Below, piece after piece: positions 37,192-49,100 of a stretch of DNA of 64,000 nt. The DNA comes from Acanthochromis polyacanthus (taxonomy: Eukaryota; Chordata; Actinopteri; Pomacentridae). The first letter of the stretch is position 1; every line of letters starts with the position of its first letter. The stretch spans positions 36,195,571 through 36,259,570 of the forward strand of contig NC_067123.1 of NCBI RefSeq assembly GCF_021347895.1, read 5' to 3'. A program made the translations under genes and the position numbers. The notes under the pieces were generated by a model that saw nothing but the letters and a program-made list of their open reading frames with translations, was not told the origin of the DNA and searched no databases.

Positions 37192-40100
37192 TTAACACAA
37201 TTGCACAAGGTTTTTCTAATCATCAGTTAACCTTTCAACACCATTAGAACAGTTGTTGCTAATGTTCCTCTGTACCCCTATGGAGATACTCCATTAAAAA
37301 TCCGCCGTTTCAAGCTAGAATAGTCATTTACCACATTAATAATGTCTAGACTGTATTTCTGATTAATTTAATGTTATCTTCATTGAAAAAAACGATTTCT
37401 TTTCATAAATAAGTACATTTCTAAGTGACCCCAGCCCTCTGAACGGTAGTGTTTTTATGAAACATGAATAAATGCAAGCACTTCAGTGACGTTTTGTGTT
37501 TAAACTTTAACTTCTTTAAAATTTACCACAAGGATTAATTTTTACTGCAAAGTGTCTTGCCTCCGGGTATTGGTTGTCAGTCTCCGTAATTACCAGTAAT
37601 TGACACCAATAAACTCAATGTGATTGACCTGTAAAAGCAGACTTCCAACAGAGCTTTGTTACCCTAAAGATTTTTGCAATTGTATTGCATTACATTTAAA
37701 TTCAGCCTAACGGGAAAATATGTGTTAGTCAGATTTCATGACAATCCATTCAGTAGTTGTTACAATTTCACTAAAGTCTACAAATGTCCACCTCATAGCA
37801 GAGCTCAAGGAAAAATCACAGAATCACTAGAATCGATTGAATACATTGAGTTTTTGAGTCATGAACTTCTGTATCAGTTCATCTAGTTGATGCTGAAATA
37901 TTTCATAGGCCAGGTGAGGAGTTTGACCTGCTGATGGGTCCAACAATCAGACAGAACAATATTACTCACTTAAAGTTCACTGATTTTCTTGTTCTAAAAC
38001 TTCATCACAGAATTTTCAATTGGCTTTTCAGCTAATGTATTCTATCACAATATATAGCATTAACCTGATATAAAATGACACTACATTCATAGCATTTAAT
38101 CCATGTTACTCATTAATAAAATACCAGATCCTGTCTTAGCTCACATTAACCATTTGGCACCTGAAATAGCAAAAAGCAATAGTGCTAAAGCTGTCTGTTA
38201 AAGTGTCTAGGTGTAGGTATGATGTCTGACAAGGGTGCAGGGGCATTTCCAGACAGGGTAGAAGGCATTAATGCGGTATCCATGGCAACAGCTTGTCTAT
38301 GTGTCTATCCAGTATCTGTGGTAGTCCTGAAGCACCTGGTGCTGCTGTGACACCTGTAGCTCCAGCTGTCCGCCTGCTCAGCTGACTCTGCCACTTGTTT
38401 GCTGTCGCCGCTTGTTCATATATGATGAATAACAGTAGTGCTCACTGTGCAGGCTAAATGGAAAATATTCCTGTTTGTAGGTGCGATAGAGAGGGAGGAG
38501 AAAAGTTAATGTGTGAAGCAGAGTGAGAAACCAAAGATCAGAAATTGTGTTTAGTTTAAAGAAATCTACTCCCCAAATATTTTAATAATCCACTATCTTC
38601 AACTGATAAATTTCAAGTCATATTTTAAGCTCAAATACTAAAAATTCACGGGTTACAGCTTCTTAATGTGGAGTTTATGTGATTATAAGATTGATTTTTG
38701 GGTTTTTTTGTGTTGACGTCTGAAAAATGTGATGAAGCTTTTTCAACACAACTGAGATAGGCATGAGCACACACAATGGAAAGATTAAAAAAAGACTTCT
38801 TACGAACTCCAGTCCCAGACATCAAACCTGAATTAGCACACAAACACTTCGTCTTATTTAAACCGATCAAAGTGGAGCTTGCTTTTTGCGCTCACAGAGA
38901 ACTTTTAATCCATTATTTCAACCACGAACATATAACAATTTCAGAAAGAAAAAAACTTTCAAGAAAGCAAAGAACAACGTTTTGCAAATTGTGAGAAACT
39001 TGTTATTGGCTGTTTGGAAGGATCATTGACATAGTTACAAAATGCAATCCCTTTAGTCAGGATTAGCACCTGTCACAGCAAGAGGCATGTGTCCAGTCAT
39101 ATGGACACAGGGAGGGACGTTCACTTGGAGCAGACGCCTATTTGAGCCAAACTATGTTTCGCTTGAGTTTCACCAAACTGTGTCGACTCAGAGTAGGTTC
39201 ATCGATTTATTTTACTTTGCATTAAGTCAGTAAATTAAGCTGTGCCCGATGGCTGAAAATATGGATCAGAGCCGTATGTTTGCAGACTGAAATACCTAAA
39301 GGTGGCTGTTAAAGTTTTTACTAATGGTTTAACTGTTCAAGGACCAATTTGAAGCGAGTGTAATGTCTATCTTTATTTATCTATTTCCCTTGTCTCTCTC
39401 TAGCTGGCTGAGTACCGACAGAGGAAAGCCCACGCGGATTCCCAGAAGAAGCAAAAAAGAAGAAGAAGAAAAAGAAGCCAGCTGAGGACTCGGAGGGGAT
39501 TCACAGGGAAGGGTGGAGGTCGAGCCGGATCAGTCTGTCGGAGGAGAGGACGTCCCGGGTGAGGACGATATGGAGCGCAAGAGGGAAATAAAGACCCTCC
39601 CAAAACGGAGTTTACCTTCACCAAAACGTTGAGGAGCGGAGAGACCGTGAGGCACGACCAGACCTACAACATAGAGGTAAACTCACAATTCCACACAGCG
39701 ACAAATTTACCTGTAGCGGCCTTTCAGTGCAATTGCAGTATTTGTAAAGTAGCCACATTCCTTTGGAAATTATATTTGAAAATCATTGTAATTTTGTAAA
39801 GAATCTTGATTTATTTGATAAACCAGAGTTAAGAGGTTCAGGCTTGGGCGGTTTCTAAGTTGGATCAAAGGAGTTTATTTTATATATCAGATATATTCAG
39901 TTTCAGAGCAGATTATGTTGACATATTTAGCAACAGTAGCAGCTGCTTCTAAAACACTGTCAGGGCACTAATAGCTGTGAGCATATTTGTTAATCTGCTG
40001 CAACAGATTTTATTCAGGAAGGATTTCTTCATGTCTTAGTGTCTTTAAGCCGATGTGAAGAGTCAAGTCTCAAGTCACAAATCAAGTACAGGTTGTAGTT

Positions 40101-43100
40101 GCGTTGTCTTTTTTGTGTGTATGTAGTGTCTGCCAATGTGTGAAAGACTCAGAAATATCTAAGTGGCAGCCATGTAAGTGCAGGTCAAATTCTCTAAAGC
40201 CAAGGAAAGGAGATTTAATGCTTTCCTTCTTATGTCCTTCAACACAGGAAACACAAGTGTATCTTTTATAAAAAGGGAGATAATGAAGGAATATTGAAAG
40301 TGTTGCATAATTATGTAGCCCAGTGTAAGTGCTGTCGAATGTCACTGCAGTTGTCTTTTCCTTTGTCCTAATAAATTCTCTTTCATATCTTTCCTTGACC
40401 TCATGATGTTTTCCCTTAAAGGCAAAGAAAAGTGTGAAAGAAAAGACAAAACATAATTTTTTATGACTATTCAGCCACAACCCTGGTTTAAACAGTGGCT
40501 TTACAATCTAATTTAATTAAGCAAAATTACATTTGAAAGGTTATAATTCATTTAGCCACAGAGAAAACAAATGAGTGCAATCTCAAATACTCATACATTA
40601 AGATCACACTGGTTTTGATGTATTTGCTTAAGTGCGTCAAAGGCATCGTTATTTTATTTCATGAAATGAAAATTTAATTTTTACTCCACTTGCAGGTTTA
40701 TTTCTGCTAATTCTTTGATTACACACAGAAAATATTAATTAGTTGCTCTGAGATTCTCTGTTCTGAATTATTAAGGGCGCTACAGTTCTGAATGCTTTGA
40801 AACAGAAAATGCTTTGGCTGAAAAAAAAAAACTAGAACCTTTCATTTTTCACTGTTAGTCCATCTACATGTATACTCTGATGACAAATGATGATTTCAGT
40901 GATTGAAGAAACAAAATTGCACTAAATCTATTCTACTTTTTGCTGAATCTCTCTCTGATTGCAGCTATTCAGCTATGAGGTTATGTTGAACTTTTTACAT
41001 TTCATCATTTCCCAGTTCTCTTTGTGATGCTGCGTCTCATTTTACACATGTCCAGTCTTTCTTCTCCTCCTGTGCATACAAATGATGCCACAGGCCCGTT
41101 TAATGAATATAAATTTTTATAGTTAGCATGCACTCGCAGTGTATTCATGGAGGATTTACAGTAATAGATCTGCGTAATAAAGATGATTTGCCTGTTATTT
41201 CCTGGAGCTTAATGAGCCCACTGTAGCTGTCATGACAACCACTCCTACTGGGAGCCCAGAGCAGTAATGAAGGAATCTGAGCAGTAAGGAATGCATTAAA
41301 AAAAGGAATTTGTCTCGTAGAATTAAAAAGAGAATAAGTGTTTCATCAATGAAGAGACTTGCTTTGCTTTATAGATTCTCAAAACTGGACCAAAACACAT
41401 CTTTTAAAATACGTGTGGCGCTTGATAAAGGCTAAACCTTGACTTGTCATATCTTTAACGCACCTTTTTATCAACATGCATCTGAGTAACATTAGTGATC
41501 ATCTTTAGGCATTTAACTTGTAAGAAACAATTCATTTTTTACATAAACATGTAACATAAGCGACCATTCTGGCAAATACCCCTTAAATTAAAGAACCATG
41601 ATGGAGGTAGGCCCTTAGGGGGGCTATTTACAGTTGAATAATTAACTTGTCAGGGCTCTCTTGTGGATAAAGTAAGCTTCAGTGTCCCGCCGGCGGTACA
41701 CCTACTAATTTGCATAGGAATTTAAAGAATGTCCGAAGGCTGCAAACGCGATTTTACAAACACTATACGCCGATGGAAAGCTTAGATTCTCATGAATCCG
41801 CCGGTATAAACCACTTTCAGATGTGATTACTACAGCGGTAATATAAACACATTTGTCCGACAAACAACGAGTAACCATCCATCCGTTCTCTATACACGGC
41901 TTCAACGCACACAGCGCGACTCACATTTCCGGGTTCATTATTACACACAGATGAAAATATTCCACAAAAAACGGCCATAATCCAACCTTGGACATCCAGA
42001 CGACACAAGCCAGTAAAATATTTTGTCCAAAACATGGCCTGAAGTCGGTATAAAATCCACGAATCGGTCGTTTTCAAGGAAATGCACCTCGCGATGCGCG
42101 TCCAATATTCCCTGTACTTCTCGTCATATTTTTATTTACAAATAGAATATTAGCGATTTTTTGTACTGAAAATGGCTGGAATTGACTGAAGCTTAAAGGG
42201 ATAACTGACTAACTTTCTCAACCTTTTGTGTCTCTCTGGTGACGTTTGTTGTTTCATGTCTGCTGATGTAAACCAAACCAGGTGTTACATTTCTTGGTCT
42301 AACAGAACAGTTTATCTTTTGATCTATTACATGCCTGATAAATACATTTAGCAGTCTTAAATATAGGTGCAGTGTGACTGTGATAGCCATTTCTATTTTG
42401 CACATTATGCATTCTGTTGAAGTTTTTGTAGAGGAATTGGAGTTTTCCATAACTTCTTCAAACTCTTCAGAGGGAATTTGGCCAAACTTTTACTTCCTCA
42501 GGTCTTCCTTTGCATAATGCAACACTCACAGACTTTGTCAGGCATGCTCTTTCCAACTTATAATACAGTTCAGCGGTGATACATTCTATGCATTCATTTC
42601 ATTTTCACAAATATTTCTGCAGCACTTGAAATATCGCTTCGTGATATTTGCAAAATTTGGAAATGTTTTACCTTTGTAGAATGTTTGAAATTTTATTTGG
42701 TGTTTTGTAAACATACATGACCTTTCAATCTGCACTGAAGTGCTAGATTTTAAGATAAATAGAGAAGCTGAACCTTGTACATTCAATTCGGATAAATAAA
42801 TATTCAGCCTTGCACGCTGTTGTGCAGAAAATCAGATGATCTAAAACAATTTTTAAAATATGCAGACCTGAGGGCTCTTATACCTCGTTTTCATTGTTCA
42901 AGTTCTCTCGCTTTTTTTTAACTGCCCTGTGCAGCCACTCTTTTCCTGAACCCGCTGTACATTCGGTGCGGTACGTTCCCACAAAACTACCCGGTTGCCA
43001 TGGAAACAGACAATTGCCTTTAAACAGATTGAGACGTGTCGGTCTGTGCGACCAAATCCCGTGGCCTTGCTACACTTTTCTGCAGACCTTAAGATTGACT

Positions 43101-46100
43101 GAATGCCTCAATGTTTCTTGCACATCGAGTTTTCTTTTACCTTGGGAGCGACCTACATGCTCTCTGTTACAAAGGACTGTGGGACAAACTGTAATGTGCT
43201 GCTGCCTGCATGGGAGTTGTTGTGCAGCACATACACATGAAACATGTGAATGTTCAAGAGGCTGAACCATTCAAGGTGGACAGTGTGAATTATTTAGTGT
43301 CAGTAAATTATTTATCCACGTAAAGAGAAATCATTTCTATTTCTCTGACAATACTTTCGATGCTTATCGTGGATGAAGTGGTCGTGGGGCCTTGGCCTGA
43401 GGGGTGCTGCGCTCTGAGCTGGAGGTGTTGCTGTGGAAACACAACATCATCGATGTTTTCCATTCTCAAGACTTTCACGGGCATCTGAAAGAGAAAAATA
43501 CAAGTGTGCTGAGTCACTGATGCCTCTAAACAAGTAAACTTTGTGTTGGGCTCTCTTTTTGTTGGCTGCTCTAGAGTGTTCTCTTCCAATAACCAATGCT
43601 GTAAGTGAGACTCAAATCTTGCAATGAATCCAACTTACCCCTTTAAAGGACACTCATTTAAATACTTTGAAATTCAAAAGTTCAACCCTAGAGTGTTATT
43701 AGAGGACCTTTTTTTTTTTAATTTGTTGAGACATTCTTCATGTTGAAATTGGAGGAAGTCACCATATATGGTTCCTTGCCCGTTAGTCGTAAAAAAAAAA
43801 ATCATTCCGTGAAATATATACATCATCACTTAGCACAACTACTCAACCGTAAAATGTGTGAGTTTCGTCAACTAACCTTGGCTAGTTTTGACGTTTCCTC
43901 TGCAAATATGGAAGCGGACAGAGCCCCAAGTCTGTCTTTTTCCAACTTTGGAGAAAAGACAGTTTGATATGTTCTAAGCCTCTGCTGATTGGTCAAATGC
44001 CACGATGTAGTGTGATGTAATGCAGAGTGATCTTCCCTGATTGGCTGGATGAAAACCACATACTTCTCCACCTGAATGAGAGGCGGATGGAACGCCATAT
44101 TTAATGTGTGCAGACGTTACCAAATATGATCACTTGCCCGATGAAGGGAATCAGAATCCTCTCAAATATCTAATCAGTTCTTATTTGTTTTTTCCTTCAA
44201 CATTTGGAATTAATTTAAGGTTAAAATAACTACAGCTTAGCTAATGCCCAATCTAATTAATTAACTCAACTTCTACCTACAACCTGAAACAACTTTAGCA
44301 GCACAATATTTCGACATGTATCTCAAACAATGAATTAACAGTTCCAGCTTGTACTAAGTACTGTAGGTCCATACATGAACTTGAATTTGATGCATTTAAA
44401 ATCTTGATCTGATAAAAGTGCAGATCACAGGATCAGCCTAGATTCTAGCTCTGTTGGTCCCAGTTAAACTACGCAAACACACTCTGCTCATTGTTGTGTA
44501 ATGCTTTCATAATTAGTGTCACAAACATTATAGCCGCTAGCTGCAGAGATCACATGAACCAGAGAACAGCCAAACTTTTCATTTTAGCCACAACAGAATT
44601 GCCATTAAAGATCACATGTTGTACCCCGTTTCATTACTATGTTCAGTCTTACTTAAATATGTAGGAGCACAAATGAAATACTAACTCCTGTGTGGATCAT
44701 GTGACTAAAACAGACAGAAAAGAAAACAAGGAATGCCTGGAAGCTGTTTTTGACAGTACAATGTCCTAGCTACTGATGGAAGAACTCGGATTTTGGTTAT
44801 TATTAAGAACACGTCTAGATATCAGCTCTTCAATTAAACTCTTATGAGCTATTTTTGTTTTTTCATTCTTTGTCCAAACAAATGTACCTTTAGTTCTACC
44901 AGGCATTAAAATGAACAAGAAATTGAAGAAAACAAGTAGGGCTGGCCCGAATAGTGGTTTCTGGCCTCCGAATATTCGCCCCGTAACGTCCGACGGGGGG
45001 TGGGGGGTGGCGAATATTCGGATACCAAAATTAATATCCGGATAGTGCCGTAGCGAACGAATATTCGGATATTCGGGATATCCGGGTCCAGCCCTAAAAA
45101 CAAGGGTGGTCTAATAATTTTTCCATGATTGTATGTAGAAGGAAATCAAACAAGGATATTGTCTTTTTCCATACTTATATGTTAACACAAAACAATACAA
45201 AAAATAGATTTTTTTTATGCCGTGCTCACTTTAATTGATCTAATCTAGTGTGTGTGATGTCTGCCATTTTTATGAATGCTCTTGGCTAATTAAAAACAAA
45301 GACAATGAAGCCACTAAAGTGGAGCCAAATATTTCCTGGCTGTCCCTAGTCAAGTCACATGTTATTCTCTGTTGTGCCTGCAGCTTTTACCATTCTGGGT
45401 TTATGCTCAAGTTCTGCAATCAATCAAAATAAACTTGTAATTTGTGGTCTTCTGTAAGCCTCATGCAGTTTCAATGTATGACCCCGGATTTAACCTAGAA
45501 ACAGACTTGGATAATGGCTGCCATTACCCTGTGGCAGTGAGAAAAGAGCTCTATGGCAGAAGTAGGCTAGACCCACTGTGAAATAGGACACATGACGCAC
45601 ATTGTTTTTAATTCTTTTTAAGACTCAACATTTTGCTCTGTGAATGTTCTACTGTATTAAAGATGGAAAGACTGTAGGAGTTAAAATTACTGATGATGAT
45701 AAATTCTAATAATCGTGATTGTGTTTAAATGAACTCTAGCAACGTTTGTACATCATTTTCTTAATTTGTCTTTTCTGCTGACTGAAATCCTTTCTTTTTA
45801 TGTGGCTTGCATATATCCTATTGGTTCTCCACGTGTTATATTGATGACGTTTATTTTATGTTTTTCATTTGCAGCCGGAGAGCGAGGTGTCCACCACTGC
45901 TGAAGATTATTCCTCAGAGGTGAGACAATATTTCCCAAAATATAAACCAGTTTTATGATGATTTGACTGTTGCAACATGAGCATTGTAGTGTCTGATATC
46001 TGTCACTTACCTACTGTTTTGGGCAATCAAAATGCACATAATAAGCAGGTGTTTGTAGATTTTTGTTTGTGGATTAAAAGAGATTGTATGTGTGGCTAAT

Positions 46101-49100
46101 TGACAAATCCACTTTTTGTTAAAGTTTTCATTACATTAGGAAGATTGACTGCATACTCCTTTGGTTTTATTTGAAAATTATACAAGAGACCACACAGAAG
46201 AAAGAAAAGAAAGGTGGAACACATCGATTTTCATGTCTTGGTGAATGTGTTCTGCTGAGTCAGACCACATGAAAATTTATCACATTACCATGTGGTGAAA
46301 GAGCCTTTTGTAGATAAATTCTATGTTCCAAATGATTAGAAATATGCCTCTCTTTCATATTCTATTGAGATTTTAAATATGAAAGCCATTTTTGCACACT
46401 GGATATATTTTATATGATACTTTCTGCATATTTTCTATACTGTATATTTTGCACATTACAAATATTTTATTGCTCCCCTCTCAGTCTTCAGTGCGTCTCA
46501 GGACTTGTTTTGCCAGAAAGGTTCCATGTGGGTTCATGACTGTGATTGAGGCTGCTATGCCAAAATAATTCCCTACAGATGATCAATAAAGTATCTGTCC
46601 ATCCAGCTGTCTATCAATTACACAACCTTTTATTAAATTTTGTCCTCACTGGCTGCTGGATGCTTTCTGAGATAATAAATGAAATTAAATGTCACTTACA
46701 GTGAAAATCAGCATCATTTGAAAATGCTTTTTGATTTTCTGCACTTTGTTACCAGACGCTACATGCTATTCAATTTAAAACTTTGCTGTCTGAGTTTTAA
46801 ATTTGAATTAAATTAGGAAATGGAAAATTATCCTACTAAATCCAACATTTGAAACTAGATTTATAGACTGTAAATCATACCTTACATCCAAATTCCTTTA
46901 ATCTGCCTGAAGCTGAAATCTCTAATCATGTGGGCTTCTCAGTTGCACTTCCCAGGTCGTAATGTTTGACGAAGCACATTGTGAATTGACAGGTAAATGG
47001 GTGCCACGATGAGATGACAGTGAACCTAATGATGTCTTCGAAGGATTTTATCTGGGTACAGTAATCCAATCAAGCAGCTCTTTTGGCTCTGCTTTGGCTG
47101 CGCTAACAAACCCACTGGCTGCTGGACATTAGTCTCTGTTTGCTTAACGTGTCCTGCGAAATTTCCTGTAACCCACTAACCACGCCTGTTTTATGCTGTA
47201 CTTACTCTACTGTGTAGCTGCGTATCTGTGAGGTGTTTTAAAACCATGCTGCAGGGAAGAAAAGTCTCATATCTTACAAATGAATGCTTTAAAAGCACAA
47301 ATGGCTCGGGAGTTTAGGATGAACTGAGGATTTTGTGACATTTCAAAAGCGTAAATAATCTCTTCGGGCTGGAACAGAATGAAATGCGGGAGGGTGGATT
47401 GTGAGAGGACAGTGAATGCTTGGAGGAGCGAGAACAGGAGGTGCTACACAAAGAGCTGTTCTTTTTAGATGAACAGAGGTGGTATTTGAACAGACCAGGG
47501 AGGTATTGATCAATGCAGCTGGGATAGATGGAGAGCAAAACCAGAAATGTAGTTGAAAGGCAGCAAAAATGACATAGAAGGATCAGTATGAATCCAAGAC
47601 CAATGATAATATAGTAGAATAAAGATATCTACATAAGTTAGAGCGCTGCAATTAATTTTGTCAAAGTATTTAATAACGTTTTGCTCATGTGAAATGAAAC
47701 TACTGCTTGAATGTTGCTGGTTCTTTGATGATTTACAGGCTCATTGTGAAGATTCAAATGTCTTTTTAGTTATTCAGCATCCCCCACAACACCTGATGAT
47801 CATTTCTTGAATAACAGCATTCAGTAAAACTTTAGTAAATGCTAATGAAAAAAAAGAAATGTAAAAATATGATTCCGCAGCTCTTGACCATCGAGTTAGG
47901 TAAGGTGCTTCTCTGAATTATAACAGTACAGAGTTAAAGGGAAGGTTAAAAAATGGTAAATTCAGATGAAGTGCAGATAAGTGCTAGCCTAGCCGCGCTA
48001 GACCCATGCTCTGAAGACGCAAGGGTCTAGGCACGCTCGACAGGGAGGGAGGCGGGTTAAAAGGTTGTCTATCAAATCACTCTGCAGCAATTGGGTAGGT
48101 ATACAACCAATCAACACAACGAATAGGCTCCTAGAGCGCCGGAAATCAGAGGATGCGGGAGTTCGGTGAAGCCTTATTTATACAGTCAATGGGTGAAGCT
48201 CAAGTATATTACAGACATGTTAACAGAAAGATTATTCAGAGTCGGTGCTAATGGAGCTCAACGACTGTTGTCGTTTCTGTTGTTGACCCTGGCAGAGAAT
48301 TAAATTCGTTGCCGTGGGTTGTCTAGCGCGGCTAGGCTAGTTGTTTCCGGTTGTTTCTGTCAGAATCGTCGCGCCTCTGTCGTCACTTAGTTCTGACTCT
48401 ACACTTCATGGTGATTGGTCCGGCCAGTTTTAGGAGCATCCAACCTCGAGCCTTATGGAGGGTAACTAGACCCACCCTGGCAGAGAATTAAATTCGTTGC
48501 CATGGGTTGTCTAGCGCGGCTAGGCTAGATAAGTGAATTTGCAAGAATGAAATATCAAATGTTCATTTTGTCCCTCTAGTTTCATATTAATTACTTTGAA
48601 AGCAAAGAAAAAGGACTGAAATGTCTGAGAAGTAACTTACACTCTACAAATTTGCTTTTTTTTTTTTTTTTTTGGACAGTTTGAATGATTTTTATGTTAT
48701 AAACTGGAAATTATTTAGCTTGTAGGCCCTGTTAACTCACGCTGTAATTCCACTTTGCATTTCAAAGACTTACCTGGAAAGCTGGTGTTGTATACAGCAG
48801 TTACCTACCTGTGAAAGACTGTATCTTGACATTTTCAAAACGATTATCTATTTAAAAACAGGAACAGTAGATAACATTAACCCGTTTACTGCTCTTTCTT
48901 TCATGTGGCTCTTGGCTCTTCTAATTAAACACTGTTGCTCTTTGGTAGTCACTAAGTGCTGAGCTCATTCCTGAAACTTCGTCTTCTGTCCATTAACTAA
49001 ATCCTGTAAATGCCATGCTAGCGCTTACTGGTGTTTTCCTGCTCAGGAGGAAGTGGAGTCCCTCCAACAGGTGACGAAGGGAGGTACGATGCAGGACATG

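Larger units (their letters stand above)
26818..39403 (+). other. akap9: akap9 intron 1 (12.6 kb)
   Basis: A long first intron with a SINE (27053-27326), a 3.2-kb direct duplication around a 25-N gap (29458-35902), and (TA)n/(AC)n microsatellites (37025-37190). The rest (27330-29450, 35905-37020, 37200-39400) shows no supported gene; short open frames there have no domain. Confidence 0.75.
39677..45874 (+). other. akap9: akap9 intron 2 (6.2 kb)
   Basis: It contains a terminal-inverted-repeat candidate (41673-42195) and a hAT-like MITE (44937-45096). Elsewhere nothing was recognised; short open frames at 40082-40480, 42894-43265 and 43308-43589 have no domain or splice support. Confidence 0.7.
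45920..49046 (+). other. akap9: akap9 intron 3 (3.1 kb)
   Basis: It contains a degenerate LINE-tail motif (46490-46620) and a short inverted-repeat element (47984-48527). Otherwise nothing was recognised. Confidence 0.7.

Noticed and set aside
38776..38994. 72-codon plus-strand frame in akap9 intron 1
   Set aside because: Lysine-rich frame in A-rich DNA with no splice context or recognisable domain.
43740..44140. CACCATATATGGTTCCTTGCCCG at about 43760 and ACCAAATATGATCACTTGCCCG at about 44120 as ends of a short element
   Set aside because: The two motifs are only loosely alike and in direct orientation, with no target duplication; the evidence was too weak.
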